A stretch of 64,000 bases of DNA from Neolentinus lepideus HHB14362 ss-1 (GCA_001632425.1 KV425560.1:67039-131038), one strand, 5' to 3'; shown: positions 1 through 13,400, counted from the stretch's first letter. Made by a program: numbers and translations. The notes: generated by a model not told the origin, from the sequence alone.

Positions 1-1303
1 TACAGAGCCGATGGTATGATACGACACAGCTGTCCCGCGCCAGTATCTGATCCGCGCGAAGCGACGGCGATGCCACTAATGCCACTGGAGGCTTACAGTA
101 CTAGTCTTAGACTCATAGCGCATCAGTTGGGTGGTGCAGGCACAGATGCGCCCGTCCCAGTGGCCTGAAGTTACAAGGGGAACCGCCACAAAGTCAGTTT
201 CGACTGATGCTTATCAAGAAATCAGGCAATCTCACTTGTTTCAGCTTCGCAGGATGGAGGCTGTGATAATTCGCAGCCGCGAAGAGTGGTCATAGAACAG
301 GATGCCCCACCGGCACAGCAAAGTTAGCTCAATCATCACGAGCTCTCGTTCCTGATGACTCTCGGATCCGACTAAGATGCACGATACTAACAATAGCCAA
401 TACAAAGTTAAGTACCTGACCTGCGGCAACTTGGTGGTATCCCGATCCAACTGCCGGGGAGCCTCCCACGACGGAGACGGACACAGGCGTACGAAGGGTT
501 CTCATCGCGGATAGGCTGCGTTATAACCGAGCGTCGAAGCAGAATCCGTCGCTTCCCGACAAGCCTGGAACATCCGAGTCAGCGCGTCTCGTCTGCCGGT
601 GCAGCAAATCGTCTCATAGTCTGCCTGCGCAATGTGCGAGCCCGATGGGTAGACAGAAACTCTCGAATAAAGCCCTATTCAGGCGGAGCGCCTTAGGTCA
701 TGGGTCAGGCCAATTCATTGCGGCTGGACAGTGCTAAATTCGAGGACCAGGGCATTCCACGGGCGCGACCGGGACCTCGACGCTTCGACTCTGCCGATGG
801 GTCTTCTTAGTGAATGTGTCCGTGAGAGGCAGGAAAGACGAATAGTTCCAAGCAATGGTAGCAGATGAAGGAAGGGATGAGTGGCATGAGCCATTCCACG
901 CTTCGACTCTACCAGCGGGTCTTATTCGATGTTGATGATGATGCATATGGCAATCGGACGGTGCTAGACTCCCAGAGATATAACTTAATATGAACTCGCC
1001 TCCTCGACTTGACCGTCACGACAAACCAGGCGGGCAACATACCTCCTAGACAATGAGACCGAATAGGCGAGCAACGAGTCTCATACGGTTCAGCCGAGTC
1101 AGCAGTACACCACAGTGAAAACGTACAATTTTCTGTTATGTTTATTTAAATAACTAGTTTACAACTATTTACACCTGTTTCCCACTATTATCTGGCTAGG
1201 CACTCGCGCGTGCACACGGGAGCTCACACGCCACAAGCGCTGGGTAAGGCAGCGAGTACTCGAACGCACGCGCATCCTTCCGTCGAATGTACTAAGCCAT
1301 AAA
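1..1303. other. Gene-poor stretch, nothing recognised
   Basis: Only short open frames on both strands, none with a recognisable family motif and none linked to a neighbour by plausible splice sites. Probably decayed repeat-type DNA, judging from the transposase-associated fragment that follows. Confidence 0.5.
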
Positions 1304-1654
1304 TTGAGGTGCCCTCTATTTCTCAATATGCCTGCCTCACGCATGAAGACAACAACATCTGCCGGTGCCAATCAGAATAATGCGAACCAACGGCTTTGCG
1401 GATGCAGCCACCTCCGTGGATGCCAAGGAAGGCTTAAACTGGTTTCGCAGTCAACGTACAAAAGGCACGCAGAGTATCGCCGTCAAGATGTCGAGCGAAT
1501 GTGGACTGAAAAACTAGACGTTGACCTGCCTACCTCACGTCGGGCTGATCCCCCCAGCGTGGTCTTGGAGCTGCCATCTCCCAAAAGGCGCAAAATCTCC
1601 CTTCCCGAGAACACCGGTGACCTTCTGGGTCTCGTATTCTTATCTATATGCTGA
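1304..1654 (+). pseudogene. Fragment of a transposase-associated cysteine-cluster protein
   Basis: A 116-residue open frame contains a cysteine cluster (CGCSHLRGCQGR) followed by VSQSTYKRH and a Tyr-Arg-rich segment, then a basic stretch PSPKRRK. Basidiomycete transposon proteins (CACTA/Tnp2- and Plavaka-like) often start with a similar layout: Cys-x-Cys pairs, then V-S-x-x-T-x-x-R-H. This is from general knowledge of such proteins; no search was possible. The likely start is the internal Met at 1328, a few residues into the frame. No transposase core follows, so it is probably a relic or truncated N-terminal exon. It could also be a small host gene. Confidence 0.35.
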
Positions 1655-2501
1655 TAATTCACGTAGAATCCACCCCAGTCATCTGCGAGCGCCGCTGTAC
1701 CTGCAATCCCAATCGCAACTCACAGCGACTCTGCATTTGTCACAGGAATATCGGAGCATCGCCCGGAGTTCGATGTACCTGATACGTTCCCGGCCTATCT
1801 TTGCGACATCCCGGGGGGCTCTAACTCTACTGATATTCCATGCCTCTCCGATGATGCTAGCTCTCGTCACCATCAATCCCGCGGATGTGTACTTTGGTGA
1901 CGTACAGCTCGGCGACAATAGCTAATCAGAACCTCATGGAGCTTACGGCCCTTCTCCCAAACACATTCCTGATAACGAGGATGATGAAGCCACCTCCCAA
2001 ATCTATAAACCGACGTGACTACGCTTACTAGTACGCGGATGCACCACTAGCATCCCGGTCGTCAGTCGAAGTGCGCCAGCCGAAGACAGTCGAGACGAGA
2101 CAAGACGTTCCCAGCCTCGTAGTAGAAGACGTAGTGCCTCGGAAGCTAGGTTACACTTTTAAATCCAAGGTTGCCATCACCGCCAGCGTCAATAGTATTC
2201 AACGACGAATTGAGTCTGAGGACCAATGCAGATTGGAAAAGCGGCAGTCAAAATTGTAATTAATACTCTGAGACATCACGCCATAAAAAATAACTTTGTA
2301 AAGATACAAAACGATCCTGACATTGCATCAATGAAAGAGTCGTGCAGTGGGTAACAGTAGTTATACACATTAATCGTGAGCGATGCTGATTGTGCTATTT
2401 TGCATTGCAAGTCGTGAACTCGAACGTCCATCCTCACCCAAGCGCCAAAAACAAAACCGAATCCCCACTCTCTCAGTATACAGATACACCCTTTAACACT
2501 C
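1655..2501. other. Intergenic, nothing recognised
   Basis: Downstream of the cysteine-cluster fragment and at the 3' side of the hexose transporter. I see no supported gene; short overlapping frames carry no family motif. Confidence 0.5.
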
Positions 2502-4313
2502 CTACACCTTCTCATCCTCGTGCTCGTACACATGCCTCTGCTTCTCGCCCTCCAACCCCGCCGGGTGCACGTCCTGCGCAATCAGCTGCTTGCGGTACGC
2601 CACCGAGCGCATCGGCGTCGTGTTCTGGTAGAGGATGTCCACCTGCTCGAGTGATAGGCCCTTCGTCTCCGGGATGCAAAAGTACGTGAACACGATGCAG
2701 CACGCGCATGTCGAGCCCCACACGAAGAACACCTTCGCGCCCAGGTCCGCGTTGCCGGGGCCGCTGTTCACCATGTACGGCGCTAGGAAATTAGGTCAGT
2801 ATCAGGATGAGTGAGATCGCGTGAGGGTACGTACTGGCATAGCCGATGGCAAAGTTCCAGAGCCAGTTGGAGGCGGTGGCGAGGGACATGGCCTTGGCAC
2901 GGACGGCCAGGGGGTAGATCTCACCCACGACGACCCAAGCGATGGGACCCCACGTGGAGGCGAAGAACGCGATGTAGATGCAGACGAACGCGATCAGCAC
3001 CTTCTGGCCCGCCGTGTTGTCGACGGAGATGGTGACACCGATGATCGCGATGAGGAACTCGCAGATCGTCATGCCAACAGCACCGACCAGCAGAAGGCGC
3101 CGGCGGCCGAAGCGCTCGACGCCCCACATGCCGGGGAGGGTCATGCCGACGTTGACGACGTTGGTCGCGACGTTGATGAGGAACGCGTCGGAGATGCCAG
3201 AGTTCTTGAAGAAGGTCGTGCCGTAGTAGAAGATAAAGTTGATGCCGGTGAGCTGCTGCCACGCCTGGAGGAGGACGCCGGTCATGGTGCGGAAACCGAT
3301 CTTGTTTGGGCCGTTGCGGAAGCAGTCGAGGTAGCTGTGCTCGCCGAGCTCCTCCTCCGCCTTTAGATTGGCACGGATGTCAGCGAGCTCGGTCTCGACC
3401 TCGGGGTCGTTGATGTCAAGAGCAGTAAGACGGGAGAGAGACTTGGCAGCGTCAGCGTCACGACCACGCTTGATGAGCCAACGAGGGGACTGAAGGTGGA
3501 AAAATTAGAGCCAATAGGCGGGAGGGTAGAGCCAATGAAACATACCTCGGGAAGGAAGACCATACCGACGGCAAGGACAGAAGCAAAGATGAATTGCATG
3601 GAAATGGGAATGCGCCATGCCGAGTGGTTGTTGCGGCCCTGAGTGGCGTTGTTGACGATTGCGGCGAGGAGAAGACCGATGGTGACTGCCCACTGGTAGG
3701 CAGATACGACGGCACCACGGATCCATTTTGGAGCGCACTCTGACTGGTACATGGGGATGAGGGTAGAGACAATACCAACGCCGAGACCAGCAAAGATACG
3801 ACCGACGACAAAAAGTGGAATGCCGAGTGAGCCAGTTTGCATGGCGACACCAACGGCGAAGACGAGGCAGGCAACCACGACGCCCCACTTACGACCGACG
3901 ATATCGGCGATGGGAGCACCGAGAAGGGCACCTAAAGGGAGAGATTAAGGAAAATGAAGGGGGGCGGAAGGTAAATGAGAACATACCGAAGAATGTACCG
4001 GCTGAAAGGATGGAGACGACTAGAGACTCTGTAGAGGAGCTGATCCCATAGCCATTGCACGTGTTGTAGGCTGAAGGATTGTGCTTTCCAAAGGTCTCTA
4101 GCCAGTCGCACATGACCTTGATGCCAGAGATGACACCGGTATCGTAACCGAAAAGGATACCACCAAAGGCAGCAAAGGATGTCTGGCAAGCGCAAGTCAG
4201 AGACAAGCGGTAATAGATGAGAGATAGTGGCGTACCATGAGAATGCCGGCCAATTTACTCTTTGGGGCATTGGCACCTATGCCACCCCCCGTAGCTATGG
4301 GACCACCAGGCAT
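2502..4313 (-). CDS. MFS hexose/monosaccharide transporter
   Basis: Sugar:H+ symporter of the major facilitator superfamily, in the plasma membrane. Five exons (4313-4236, 4182-3987, 3931-3546, 3489-2835, 2782-2502) close in frame and give 531 residues, normal for fungal hexose transporters with 12 membrane segments. Hallmarks appear in order: GYDTGVISG in helix 1, GRIFAGLGVG before helix 5, PESPRWLIKRGR after helix 6, QQLTGINFIFYYG in helix 7, ERFGRRRLLL in the second half, and PETKGLSLEQVD after helix 12. The start was chosen because exon 1 encodes a short cytosolic leader ending KLAGILM and joins the next exon in frame. The C-terminal tail is hydrophilic and acidic. A TATA-like box lies about 94 bp upstream. 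It resembles glucose transporters of the RCO3/HXT type; the exact sugar cannot be read from sequence. Confidence 0.93.
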
Positions 4314-4406
4314 GATTTAACGAGTTTGCGACGAGAGGGGACTGCGATTGAGAGCGCGACCTGGGAGGGGGGTAAGCGGCGAAGAAGGGGGACATGTGCG
4401 GGGGGC

Positions 4407-4413
4407 TTTTATA
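4407..4413 (-). promoter_or_regulatory. TATA-like box of the hexose transporter
   Basis: On the minus strand this reads TATAAAA, about 94 bp upstream of the transporter ATG. GC-rich runs of the form (G/C)(C/T)GGGG, the binding pattern of CreA/Mig1 carbon-catabolite repressors, lie nearby (for example GCGGGG around 4396-4404 and GTGGGG on the minus strand near 4723-4731). Regulation by glucose is an inference. Confidence 0.4.
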
Positions 4414-7025
4414 GGGCATGGAATGGCATTCATACTGGCTTGACGCGTCCATGCGGAGGTCGCGTTACAGGTGTGATGCGTGACAGTAGATGAATGATTG
4501 ATCGAGATCCGTGATGCATTCCATAATACCGGGACCGCGCGATTGTGGCAACGCCGGAGCTCATCCGGAAGGGCCCCGCCTTGGCGACTGCAAAATGAAC
4601 GACAGCGCCGGACATGCTCCGAGACGACGGCTGAAACACGCCGGATGGCCGGCGCTTCCCCAGCTCTGGCAAATCATTCAGATCACGGGGCCCCGTACGT
4701 GCCTGCGCCTCATGTTATCGCCGTCCCCACGGGGTATCATCCCGTACGATGTTCAAAATTTCCATCCCAGTTCCTGATTTATTTTTTGCCAAGATGCGTA
4801 TACATTGCGAGTTCACATGGAACACCCCCTGCAAATATGTAACTCCATTACTTGCTCATCCCCTGTTTCCAAAATCTTCTCGTGCCCATCAATCATTTCT
4901 GGTCATACGGGCATTCGACTCATGTATACAGGTGGCCTTTCGAATGATCTTCATACTTGATCACGACCAACCAAAGTAACCAGCAACGTTCCGGCTGACC
5001 GCACTAAGCCCTAACACTAGCCCACATCTCGGTAGTCCCTGCTGAAAGATTAACTCGCGTGGACCCTGAATTCCTCTTCCTGAACGCCCGATCCTGCAAG
5101 GCCAGGCCCCGACCATGGTGTCCACGCCATTCTCGCAACTCGCACGTCTGAACCTCCGAGCCCATCGCACATCACCAACATGAACGCGTCCTCCTGACTG
5201 ATACGAAACCTTCGCGGCAAATAATAGAGTAGAGCGCGCCGACGGATCCCACTTCCAGTACTGCACCGCCGCCCGAGCTCCGTCCCATTAATAATTAATC
5301 TGCACCGGCGTTGCTCCCCCGGTCATTGTGAGTTCACGAGATCCAGTAAACGAGATGCTGAATATACCTCCGCCCAGGCCATCCAGGGGAGAAGCAGCCT
5401 AGCCCGCTCAGTCCAAGTCCGCGAGCTGTGATCGGCCCTAAGAGCCCCGGATAATGCGCGAGGAATTGTCGGTGTAACCCCCGCCCCCGCCAACTAGACT
5501 TCTCGAGGCACGGCTAATAATATAGTCGTCCGCAGGCGGCGGTGTAAGTTCAAGGTGAGGAGCGTTGAAGGACTTGAGTCTTCGTCTTTCAAATATTCAT
5601 AAACGCACCGTAGACAGTTGTCGAGTCTGACAGGACTTGACAACGATAAGACAGCACCCTCTTCTGATCTCGATTCTCAAAGATCCTGTCACTGTCATGA
5701 TCCATCACACCGCAGTGATACCCCCAGGGTTCATTGACAGAGCTCCAGCCCAAGATTGAACATGGACAGAGCTCTCCTCACAGAAACTCTGGCTCCACAT
5801 GCACCCGCCAACCAAAACACCTGCCCAGTACTTTCGAGACCCTCGCAGGTCGACTTAGAAGGTACAGTCAGCTATCTATCACAACACGCCAGCCTACCGT
5901 CCTTTACGACATGCCGGCCTGATGTGACCGTTTATCTTCACCGTCGCTCCCACCGCGCCCGGCCATCTGCGAAACGAACAAAGATTGCACGAAAGTGTAT
6001 TCTATATCAGCATATCAGGGAAACGAGGGGAGACACTCACGCTTGCGCAGAGCAGCGATCGGCGTTACGTGTAGAGGCCGGGGTGCGTCTATCCCGCCGG
6101 TAAACCTGGATGGTTAGGATTGTGGGCACATCACCACATCGAGACGGTGGTCGGCAGACCTACGAACATCATCCACGCATGTTGGTTGGGAGGGAAGAAA
6201 TTTGGACGACGTAGGCTGCGAGATCGAGGACCGAGTCTATCTCCAAACCTTACGGTCTATATGTCACGTATTCTGCGGACTAGCAGCGTAGAATCGACTC
6301 AGAAATAGGAGTTGTTCAGTGAGCTATCATACGAGCATCGTTTTAGTATAGTCATCGCAGAGAAAGGACGTACGTGCCCTGTCAGAAGTTTATCGCGAGA
6401 TTCCAAGGTTTATACACACACACAAACTCGGTGGATAGTATTGATAACACCAGTTATTCCGGCCCGAGATGAATGAGGCCTATTAGCTTGACAGATGGTG
6501 GCTGCGAATCCAATCATGACATGTCAGTGGGTGGCCAACATAATCCGGTCCGAGTAGCGGTGACATGGACGTCTTCTACAGCAGAACCAGGCTACATGGG
6601 CCGCGAGGAGAGAGATAGTCAATATAGCCTCCAACTGGGCGACGGATTTGCATGGCGAACGACCCTGCATGGCGGATTACCTCTACGCTGTCGCTATCGT
6701 GGATCACTGTCAGCACGGGTGCATTCTATGCTAATGCGGCAATGGTCACTCGCCTACCATGTTTAGCACCCAACAGACAGGGTCCCTGCCGTCTGTATAC
6801 AATGATCCATGTCAGTTTCAAGGTTGAATTCAGCACCCCATATAGGTCGAGTGCGATCGTTTGCCACTGTGGGGCGCCTGCATATAGCAACCACAGTCCA
6901 TATCATTCGATTCGGTCTGAAGTGGAGGATCAGCGGAGATGCTGGTAGCAGGAGACCGACCATTTATGCGAGCATCTTGATGAGTACTTGGTAATAGTGA
7001 CCACCCCAACTCCCTGCTAGTTGGT
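4414..7025. other. Long intergenic region
   Basis: About 2.6 kb beyond the TATA-like box. No open frame shows a family motif or makes a coherent multi-exon model. It includes a short CA-dinucleotide run near 6413-6425. It may hold upstream regulatory DNA of the transporter and old decayed sequence. Confidence 0.45.
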
Positions 7026-7396
7026 AATACAAGCAGAATACGAAAGTTTCAGACCCAAATGTGAGATATTGTCCAACTCATATTTCGCGAGCAGACCCTT
7101 GGCCATTTCCAGTTGACAGGACGAAATATTGGAGGAGCTGGGCAGCGGGGAGTCTGAGGGTGCCTCGTGAATCTGGGTGACGTTCCGGCAAGCTCGTCCT
7201 GGATACGACCGCTCAGGTAATGTCGTGCGTGCTTCCTCAAACCAGGCATTTTGCAACGAATTGGTCCACGATTCCCGTAACGACCTGTAGAGCAGTGAGG
7301 CTGGTCGCCTTGCAACTATTGGAGAGTAGTGTATGCTCAGTCAAAGGATATGCAGATGAAACGATAAATCAGACTCGCGTCGCTCGGTTGTCATCA
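7026..7396 (-). pseudogene. Broken partial copy of the sulfite reductase gene
   Basis: This stretch matches part of the intact sulfite reductase gene at about 11090-11640 in the same orientation. Shared pieces include the coding segment LLAKYELDN.SHLGLKLS (intact gene: [18 protein letters not shown]), the CTCGTCCTGGATACGACC block, and the intron side with GGAGAGTAG and TCAGTCAA.GGATATGCAGA. An internal part of roughly 130 bp, between the matches to 11290 and 11487 of the intact gene, is missing or replaced. The reading frame is broken by substitutions and stops. The copy retains intron sequence, so it arose by DNA duplication and not from mRNA. It has no promoter or start and is almost certainly non-functional. 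Confidence 0.8.
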
Positions 7397-8161
7397 CCGC
7401 TTTGGTTTCCCCGTAGGAAGGTTGCTCTGCACGACCGAAAATATCAAAGGATAAGAGGAAATGTGTTTTGATATCTTGCATAACAGGGCGTTATACAAGA
7501 TACGAAAACACCGTTCTTCTCCATTACACCTCCGGCAGTAACTTTGAAGTTTGCACAGCGCTGCTCTTCAATTCATCGGCATTTGAGCCGTTGTTTCTTT
7601 TGAGCAGACCTGTAAGCCTCTTGCGCTCTTCTTAGGACCACCGGACATTTATACTGGGGGCGTTGCCAAGATACATCCGGTATCATCCTGCCGCACCGTG
7701 GATCGGATTGATCTTGAATTATGTCGATGGCTTGAATGAGGGTGGCTTGAATGAGGGTACAGAGCACGATAATATCTGTGTCAGGGACGAGGGGATGTGG
7801 TTAGCGAAGTTCCGGTGCCTGTAGTACGTCGCTCGAAGAATCTGCTCGACAGACTGGATAACTCACGACGAAATCCGCGTATTTGGAGGCATGCCAAGGA
7901 CCAGCATTGCAAGGACAACTGCCATGATATATCAATTATCAGTGACGAACAGAGAACTGGCCTGAGGACTCTGAAGTTTTTTGAAGCTTGAAGCACTGGC
8001 ATGAGCTTGGATGATCGGGAGCGCCACCGGCAACGGCCGTATGATATTCTTCCGTCGAGGGGGGAAGGCGTTCTGCAGCGGACTTCGTACTTCGCCTTAT
8101 CGTCTGTCTGGTCCCGAAGCCAGCAGTATACATTCACCTAGCCAGCTGGAATACAGTGACC
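7397..8161. other. Intergenic, with a small tandem repeat
   Basis: No gene recognised. A 15-bp unit (GGCTTGAATGAGGGT) occurs twice in direct tandem at about 7729-7758. Confidence 0.5.
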
Positions 8162-10156
8162 ATGACTTCTGAGCTACGACTAAACTTGGACACAACTATA
8201 GGCGCCATTCTTGTGGGCTGTATAGTTGCAACCTGTAATGTTTATGTAGTTCGTCGCGTCGCGGTAGTTCGTATATAACTCTTTGTCTTGCCAACGCCAG
8301 TAATCGACGCCTTCCTTGCTCTATCAGTCCGTTGCGGGTCTCTTTCAGTCTCGTTATGTTCCATTAGGTGCCGAGCTCGGTCTCGTAACAACCGTCCCCG
8401 TTACACAACCGTGTTTGTACTTCAATGTCCAGTCGAGGCCATCCTGGCTAGCATGGCATAGATTGCGTGGAATCAATACCGCTCAAGCTGTGACTTTCGT
8501 CAGAAGTGGTTACCAAGATGGCCCAGTGTTCATGGCTCTGGTGAGCGGACTACGGAACTCGAAAAGCATCTAAATGCAACTCATCTTGCGAGATGTACAC
8601 GCTTTGGTTTGTAGGCTCACAGTGATGTCGCTCGATAGATGACTCCGCACGAAGGGCGTTGGATATTTTCCACATGGCAATTATTGGCCAGCTTGCCTAT
8701 CAAGCTCTGGTAGCGGACCACGCAAACCTCATCGGCATTCTCACCTTCAGTTGGTACGAGTATATTCCTGTCACTCTAAAAGCTACCTCTGAACCTGTGA
8801 GAATAGGAACAACGTGGTACGTTTTCCCGTCATGTCTGTTTGTTAATTCATGCCAGATTTCGTACAGGCCCAAGTAGCTGCCACAGTAAGCCTCTGATAT
8901 ATATAACTCAATCGATGTTTCCGCTGACATACTGCCCAGATCACCGGTGATGCCATCATTCGAATGTACGTATCCTCCATAATGTTAGATATTTGCGGTA
9001 CTTAACTTCGCGTGACAGGATATTTACGTGGAAGATATGGCTTCGTGAGCACGATCTCTAAGCGATTGTAAGCATAGGAAGACGTTCAACCTTTGCAGTG
9101 AGTGGACCGCGATGGCTGCTCGGAGCGTTTGTCGTGAGTCGTAATGTGATACTTCTTGTGTTCATTGGCTTACTTCCGCGGAGCACAGACGTTTGTGGCT
9201 CTTCCGACCTACAGTGAGGGTTTCGGGCGGTTGACATGTTCGCTCTTATCAAACTCCATCTCATTGTCTCGACCTACATGGGTTCCAGTATTCGGCGTTG
9301 GTATGTTCATGCAAGTTCCTGCTTTGTAGCTCTGCCTCATCATCACTATTTTCCCATTTTTCGCGGTCAAAGTGTCAGTTGTTGTCTCGCTGCAGGCAAA
9401 CTCTCCACAGTCCACCGATGGTTATGTAGAGCTATGACCAAATTATTTACGGACGTGTCTTCGTTTCGGGTGAGTTCCTCGTTCTTATATGCGATTACTC
9501 AGGGAATAACAAGTCGAGTCAGTGGTTACTCTATGGCAGCTTCTCAGGTGCTGTGGTCGCAGATTCAATGATCGCTGCCACACTTTGCGTTCTACTACGC
9601 AGGCATCGCACAAGCTACAGAAAGTAAGCCAATTTCTCTTGATCGAGAATTTCTTTGGTTAGCTCGGGCACGTCGTCGGAACCACCTCCTTAGCACAAAT
9701 TCGGTTATAGCGGCTCTGATTATGTACAGTATCGAGACATGCACATTAACTAGGTAAGCTTCCTTGTCTTCACCCATAGGATGCCCTACCTTCGCTCACT
9801 TACTTATCTATATCAGTGCTTGTTCTATCGCCTGCTTAGTAACAGTCAGGGTATTATCGCGCCTCGTCAACACTGCACTCTCAATGCGATTGTGTCGCTC
9901 AGTATGCCACTATGCCCCACAATTTTGTCTTTCTGGGCGTCTCCTTTACTCTGACCAAATGTGCGCCAATCAACTGATGATGAACACAATCAATCCTGAT
10001 GTGCTCTTCGAATTCGGCACGGTAGTTTATGCGCTATTCGCCCATCTCTACGCTCGCAAGCAACTTAAGGACATAGGTTCGACTTATCAGACCGTTCACC
10101 TGTCGAAGCTCCCTCAAGCCAATATGGGGACTGATACTGGTACCAGTACCGACTGA
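8162..10156 (+). pseudogene. Decayed DUF6534-type multi-span membrane protein gene
   Basis: Pieces typical of the large Agaricomycete DUF6534 membrane-protein family occur in order on the plus strand. They are an N-terminal LDTTIGAILVGCIVATC from an ATG at 8162; ALDIFHMAIIGQLAYQALV with ADHANLIGILTFSW around 8660-8760; GSFSGAVVADSMIAATLCV then LLRRHRTSYRK around 9530-9630; TNSVIAALIMYSIETCTLT around 9695; MPHNFVFLGVSF around 9915; and ALFAHLYARKQL near 10030. I could not join them into one frame: the region before ALDIFHM has stops in every splice option tried, and the last segments lie in different frames separated by stops. The function of the family is unknown. An intact gene with unusual introns is possible but less likely. 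Confidence 0.6.
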
Positions 10157-10433
10157 GTGAGCATCAGGTTTGTGGCTTCGCCTGATAACCCCAACTGATG
10201 ACCATTAGACAAGGGATTATTGCTATACGTAAGTTAGTTGTTAAGCCGAGCTGAGTATTGCATGTCCATGTGTTCCTCAGTCGTCTGCAGTCTGCAGTCT
10301 ATTCGTTGATGTACACTAAAGAAAATGAAGATTATTATGGCGACGCTACGTATACTTTTCGATGGCCCTAGTGATTTCCAAGTGCGTACGAGATATACAA
10401 TACAATTAGATAATTTAATAGTAAATTGCCTGT

Positions 10434-13400
10434 CTATGCCATAATCTCCCTGTGTTGGCCCTCTCCGCCCATGTGATCGTACCACTCCTTCCCGGACGTC
10501 GTTGGAGCAATATATCCAGTGCGGATGACGAAGTCCCCGAAATGCTCTCCCTCCAATCGTTCAAGCGCGTAGTGCTTGATCATGGGTTTTAATATTGCGA
10601 GAATGTCCGGCTCCGTGACGGACTCTGTAAACGAGTGAATTGAGCGGTCATAGATCACTCAGAAAAATATACAATATGAGACGGACCTCTATAGATTTTA
10701 TTGAGCCGCTGCCCATAGTAACCACCTCCCAGAAGCATCAGATAGGTTCCAGGGGCTTTACCGACGAATGCAACCTCTACACTGGAGTCAAGAAAAAGTT
10801 GAACGACGAATGGAAGAACTACACACCAGCCAAGTACGGACGTGCGCAACCGTTCGGACATCCAGTCATCCGCATGACTATAGAATCATTCCGAAGACCG
10901 TTCTCCTCGCAAATCTTCTCCACTTTGTCAATGAGGACCGGGAGATACTAAATAGAGTAAGGTTAGAAACAGGGATATGACGAGGAATTGTAAGACTTAC
11001 ACGTTCTGACTCTGCCATGGCCAGACCTACAAGCTATGTGAGCATCCTCATTTAATGGCAACGGACAATCTGAGCTCACCGCATGTAGGGAATGCTACAC
11101 AGGCAGAAGACGAGAGCCTTAGCCCGGAATGCGAGAGGTTGTCCAGTTTGTACTTCGCAAGTAGGTCCTTTATTGTTTCCAGTTCACTGGACGGGATATC
11201 GGAGATAACTACGTGCTGGTTGGCAGTGAGACGGAAGGTGCCCTTGTGAATCTTGGCAATCTCCCGCAATCCAGTCTTGAAGTCACGATTGGGCTCGTCC
11301 TGGATACGACCATTCTCGATGAAGAGGGTGAAGTGGTGCTTGCCGTCCTCGCCCGTTGCCCAGCCAAAGTCATCGATGTTGCGATCGAACGAGTATGGAC
11401 GCGCTGGAGCCAACTTGTAGCCTAGCAGCTTCTCTACCTCGTCCTTGAAGACGTCAAGGCCCATCCTGTCGATCGTATACTTGAGCCGAGCATTCTGCAA
11501 TAAATCAGTCAGCTACTCCCGTAACCACCTACAGAATAAGTGAGGCCAATTACCTTACGACTATAAGAGAGTAGCACATGTTCAGTCAACGGATATGCAG
11601 AGTAAACAAAAATCAGACGGACTCTGCTCGGTTGCCGTTATCCCTCTGCACAAGCATGATCTTCTCAGCGACTATCTTGCCCTGCTCGACAGTGCAGAAG
11701 CCCAGAACGTCGGCGGCGCGAGGGTAGGTCTTCTTATTACCATGCGTGACACCCATTCCACCTCCGGCGGTGACATTAAACCCAGCAAGGCGACCCTTGC
11801 CATCCACGATAGCTATGAAACCGACATCGTTAGCGAAGATGTCGACGTCGTTTGTTGGAGGTACCGCAACGGCGACTTTGTACTGTAACCCAAGAATATC
11901 AGCGCGACAAACGTAGCGGCGACGATGCTCCCACGTACCTTCCTGGGTAGATAAAATTCCCCGTACAAAGGCTCAGCGTCCTTCAGAGCATCACCGGCAA
12001 CCAACTTCTTGTCAAGCCAGATCTCATGGTAAGCTGTCGTGCGAGGGAGCAGATGCTCGCTAACGCCCTTCGCGAACTCATAGATCTCAGCATGAAGTCT
12101 CGAGAGCGAAGGAACTGCAGAGCACAAGACATTCCTGCAATGCGATCAGCTTTGTTATGCGATGTATACCCCAGAGAACCGCTCACCTATTCACATCACC
12201 ACAGGCAGCCAACGTATCTAACAACGCCCGATTGATGTCTTGGATGGCAGGCTTCAAATGACGCTTGATGATGCCATGGAACTGGAACGTCTGCCTCGTC
12301 GTGATTTTGAATGTCCCATTCCCATGCTCGTCCGCAATCTGATCCATTTGCAGCCACTGGTCGGGCCGGCACACACCTCCAGGCATGCGGACACGGATCA
12401 TGAACTGGTACGCAGGCTCCACGCCCTGCACCTCGCGTTCATCACGGATGTCACGGTCGTCCTGCTGGTAGATACCGTGGAACTTGGTTAGCTGCGTGTC
12501 CGCTGGCGACAGAGAGCCCGTCGTTTTGTCTTCCAGCCCTTCAGCGATCGTACCCCGCAAGTAGTTCGACGCAACCTTGATGTGCTCGTTCGTGATCGGC
12601 TCAGGCTCAGCCTCCTTCACCTCGACCGCGTCTACACCCAAGGCCTTCCACACCAACGGCTCCCATATCTTGTAGCCCGTCTCGGGGCCGTCAGCATCTT
12701 GATCATCACCTAAGCCTAGCTGCAAGACCCGCTGCGCGCCGACCTGCTCTAACCTCGCATCAAGATCCTTGCCGGCCTTGTTGTAGTAGTGCGCGTCCTC
12801 AGGCCTGGGCCAGTAATGACTGTCTCCCATACCGAACACGGAGAACTTCAACCCCTCGAGCGGCTTCTCGCCTCTTGCAGCAGCGGCATTGAGAGCCTTG
12901 ACGAACGTCCGTCCGTTCTGCGGAAATTCACCCTGTCCAGCAACAGACGTGATGAACACGACAATCCCCTCCTCCTTCACATCCTCCACCGACACCGCAT
13001 CCATCGACTTCATATCCGTGGACAAACCCCGGGCCTTCCCGCGGCCAGCCAACCTCTTAGCGACCTTCTCCGCCTTCCCCCCATCGCTCGCATACAATAC
13101 CAGCAACGGCGGCGCATCAATGTTCCCCAACAGGTCCTCATACGCTTTCAGCGCCTTCTTCCTCCTCGCCTCTTTCAAGCTCTCTCCCAAACTCCCTACC
13201 AGCTCACTTGCTAGCTCCGGCTTACTCCTCACCAGCTGCGAGATATGGTTCTGTCTGTCCAAGAAAGCCTGCAGATCGTTCTTCACTGCATCCGAATCCA
13301 ACACGAATGGCTCCTCCTTGCTCGGGTCCCACCTATAGAGAGGCCAATAGCCTGCGTCCACCGCGTTCTTCGTCTCCTTCAACACCTCCAGCGCCGCAAC

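Noticed and set aside
2811..3366. Long plus-strand open frames over the hexose transporter
   Set aside because: They are antisense shadows of GC-rich exons; the minus-strand spliced model has all family motifs.
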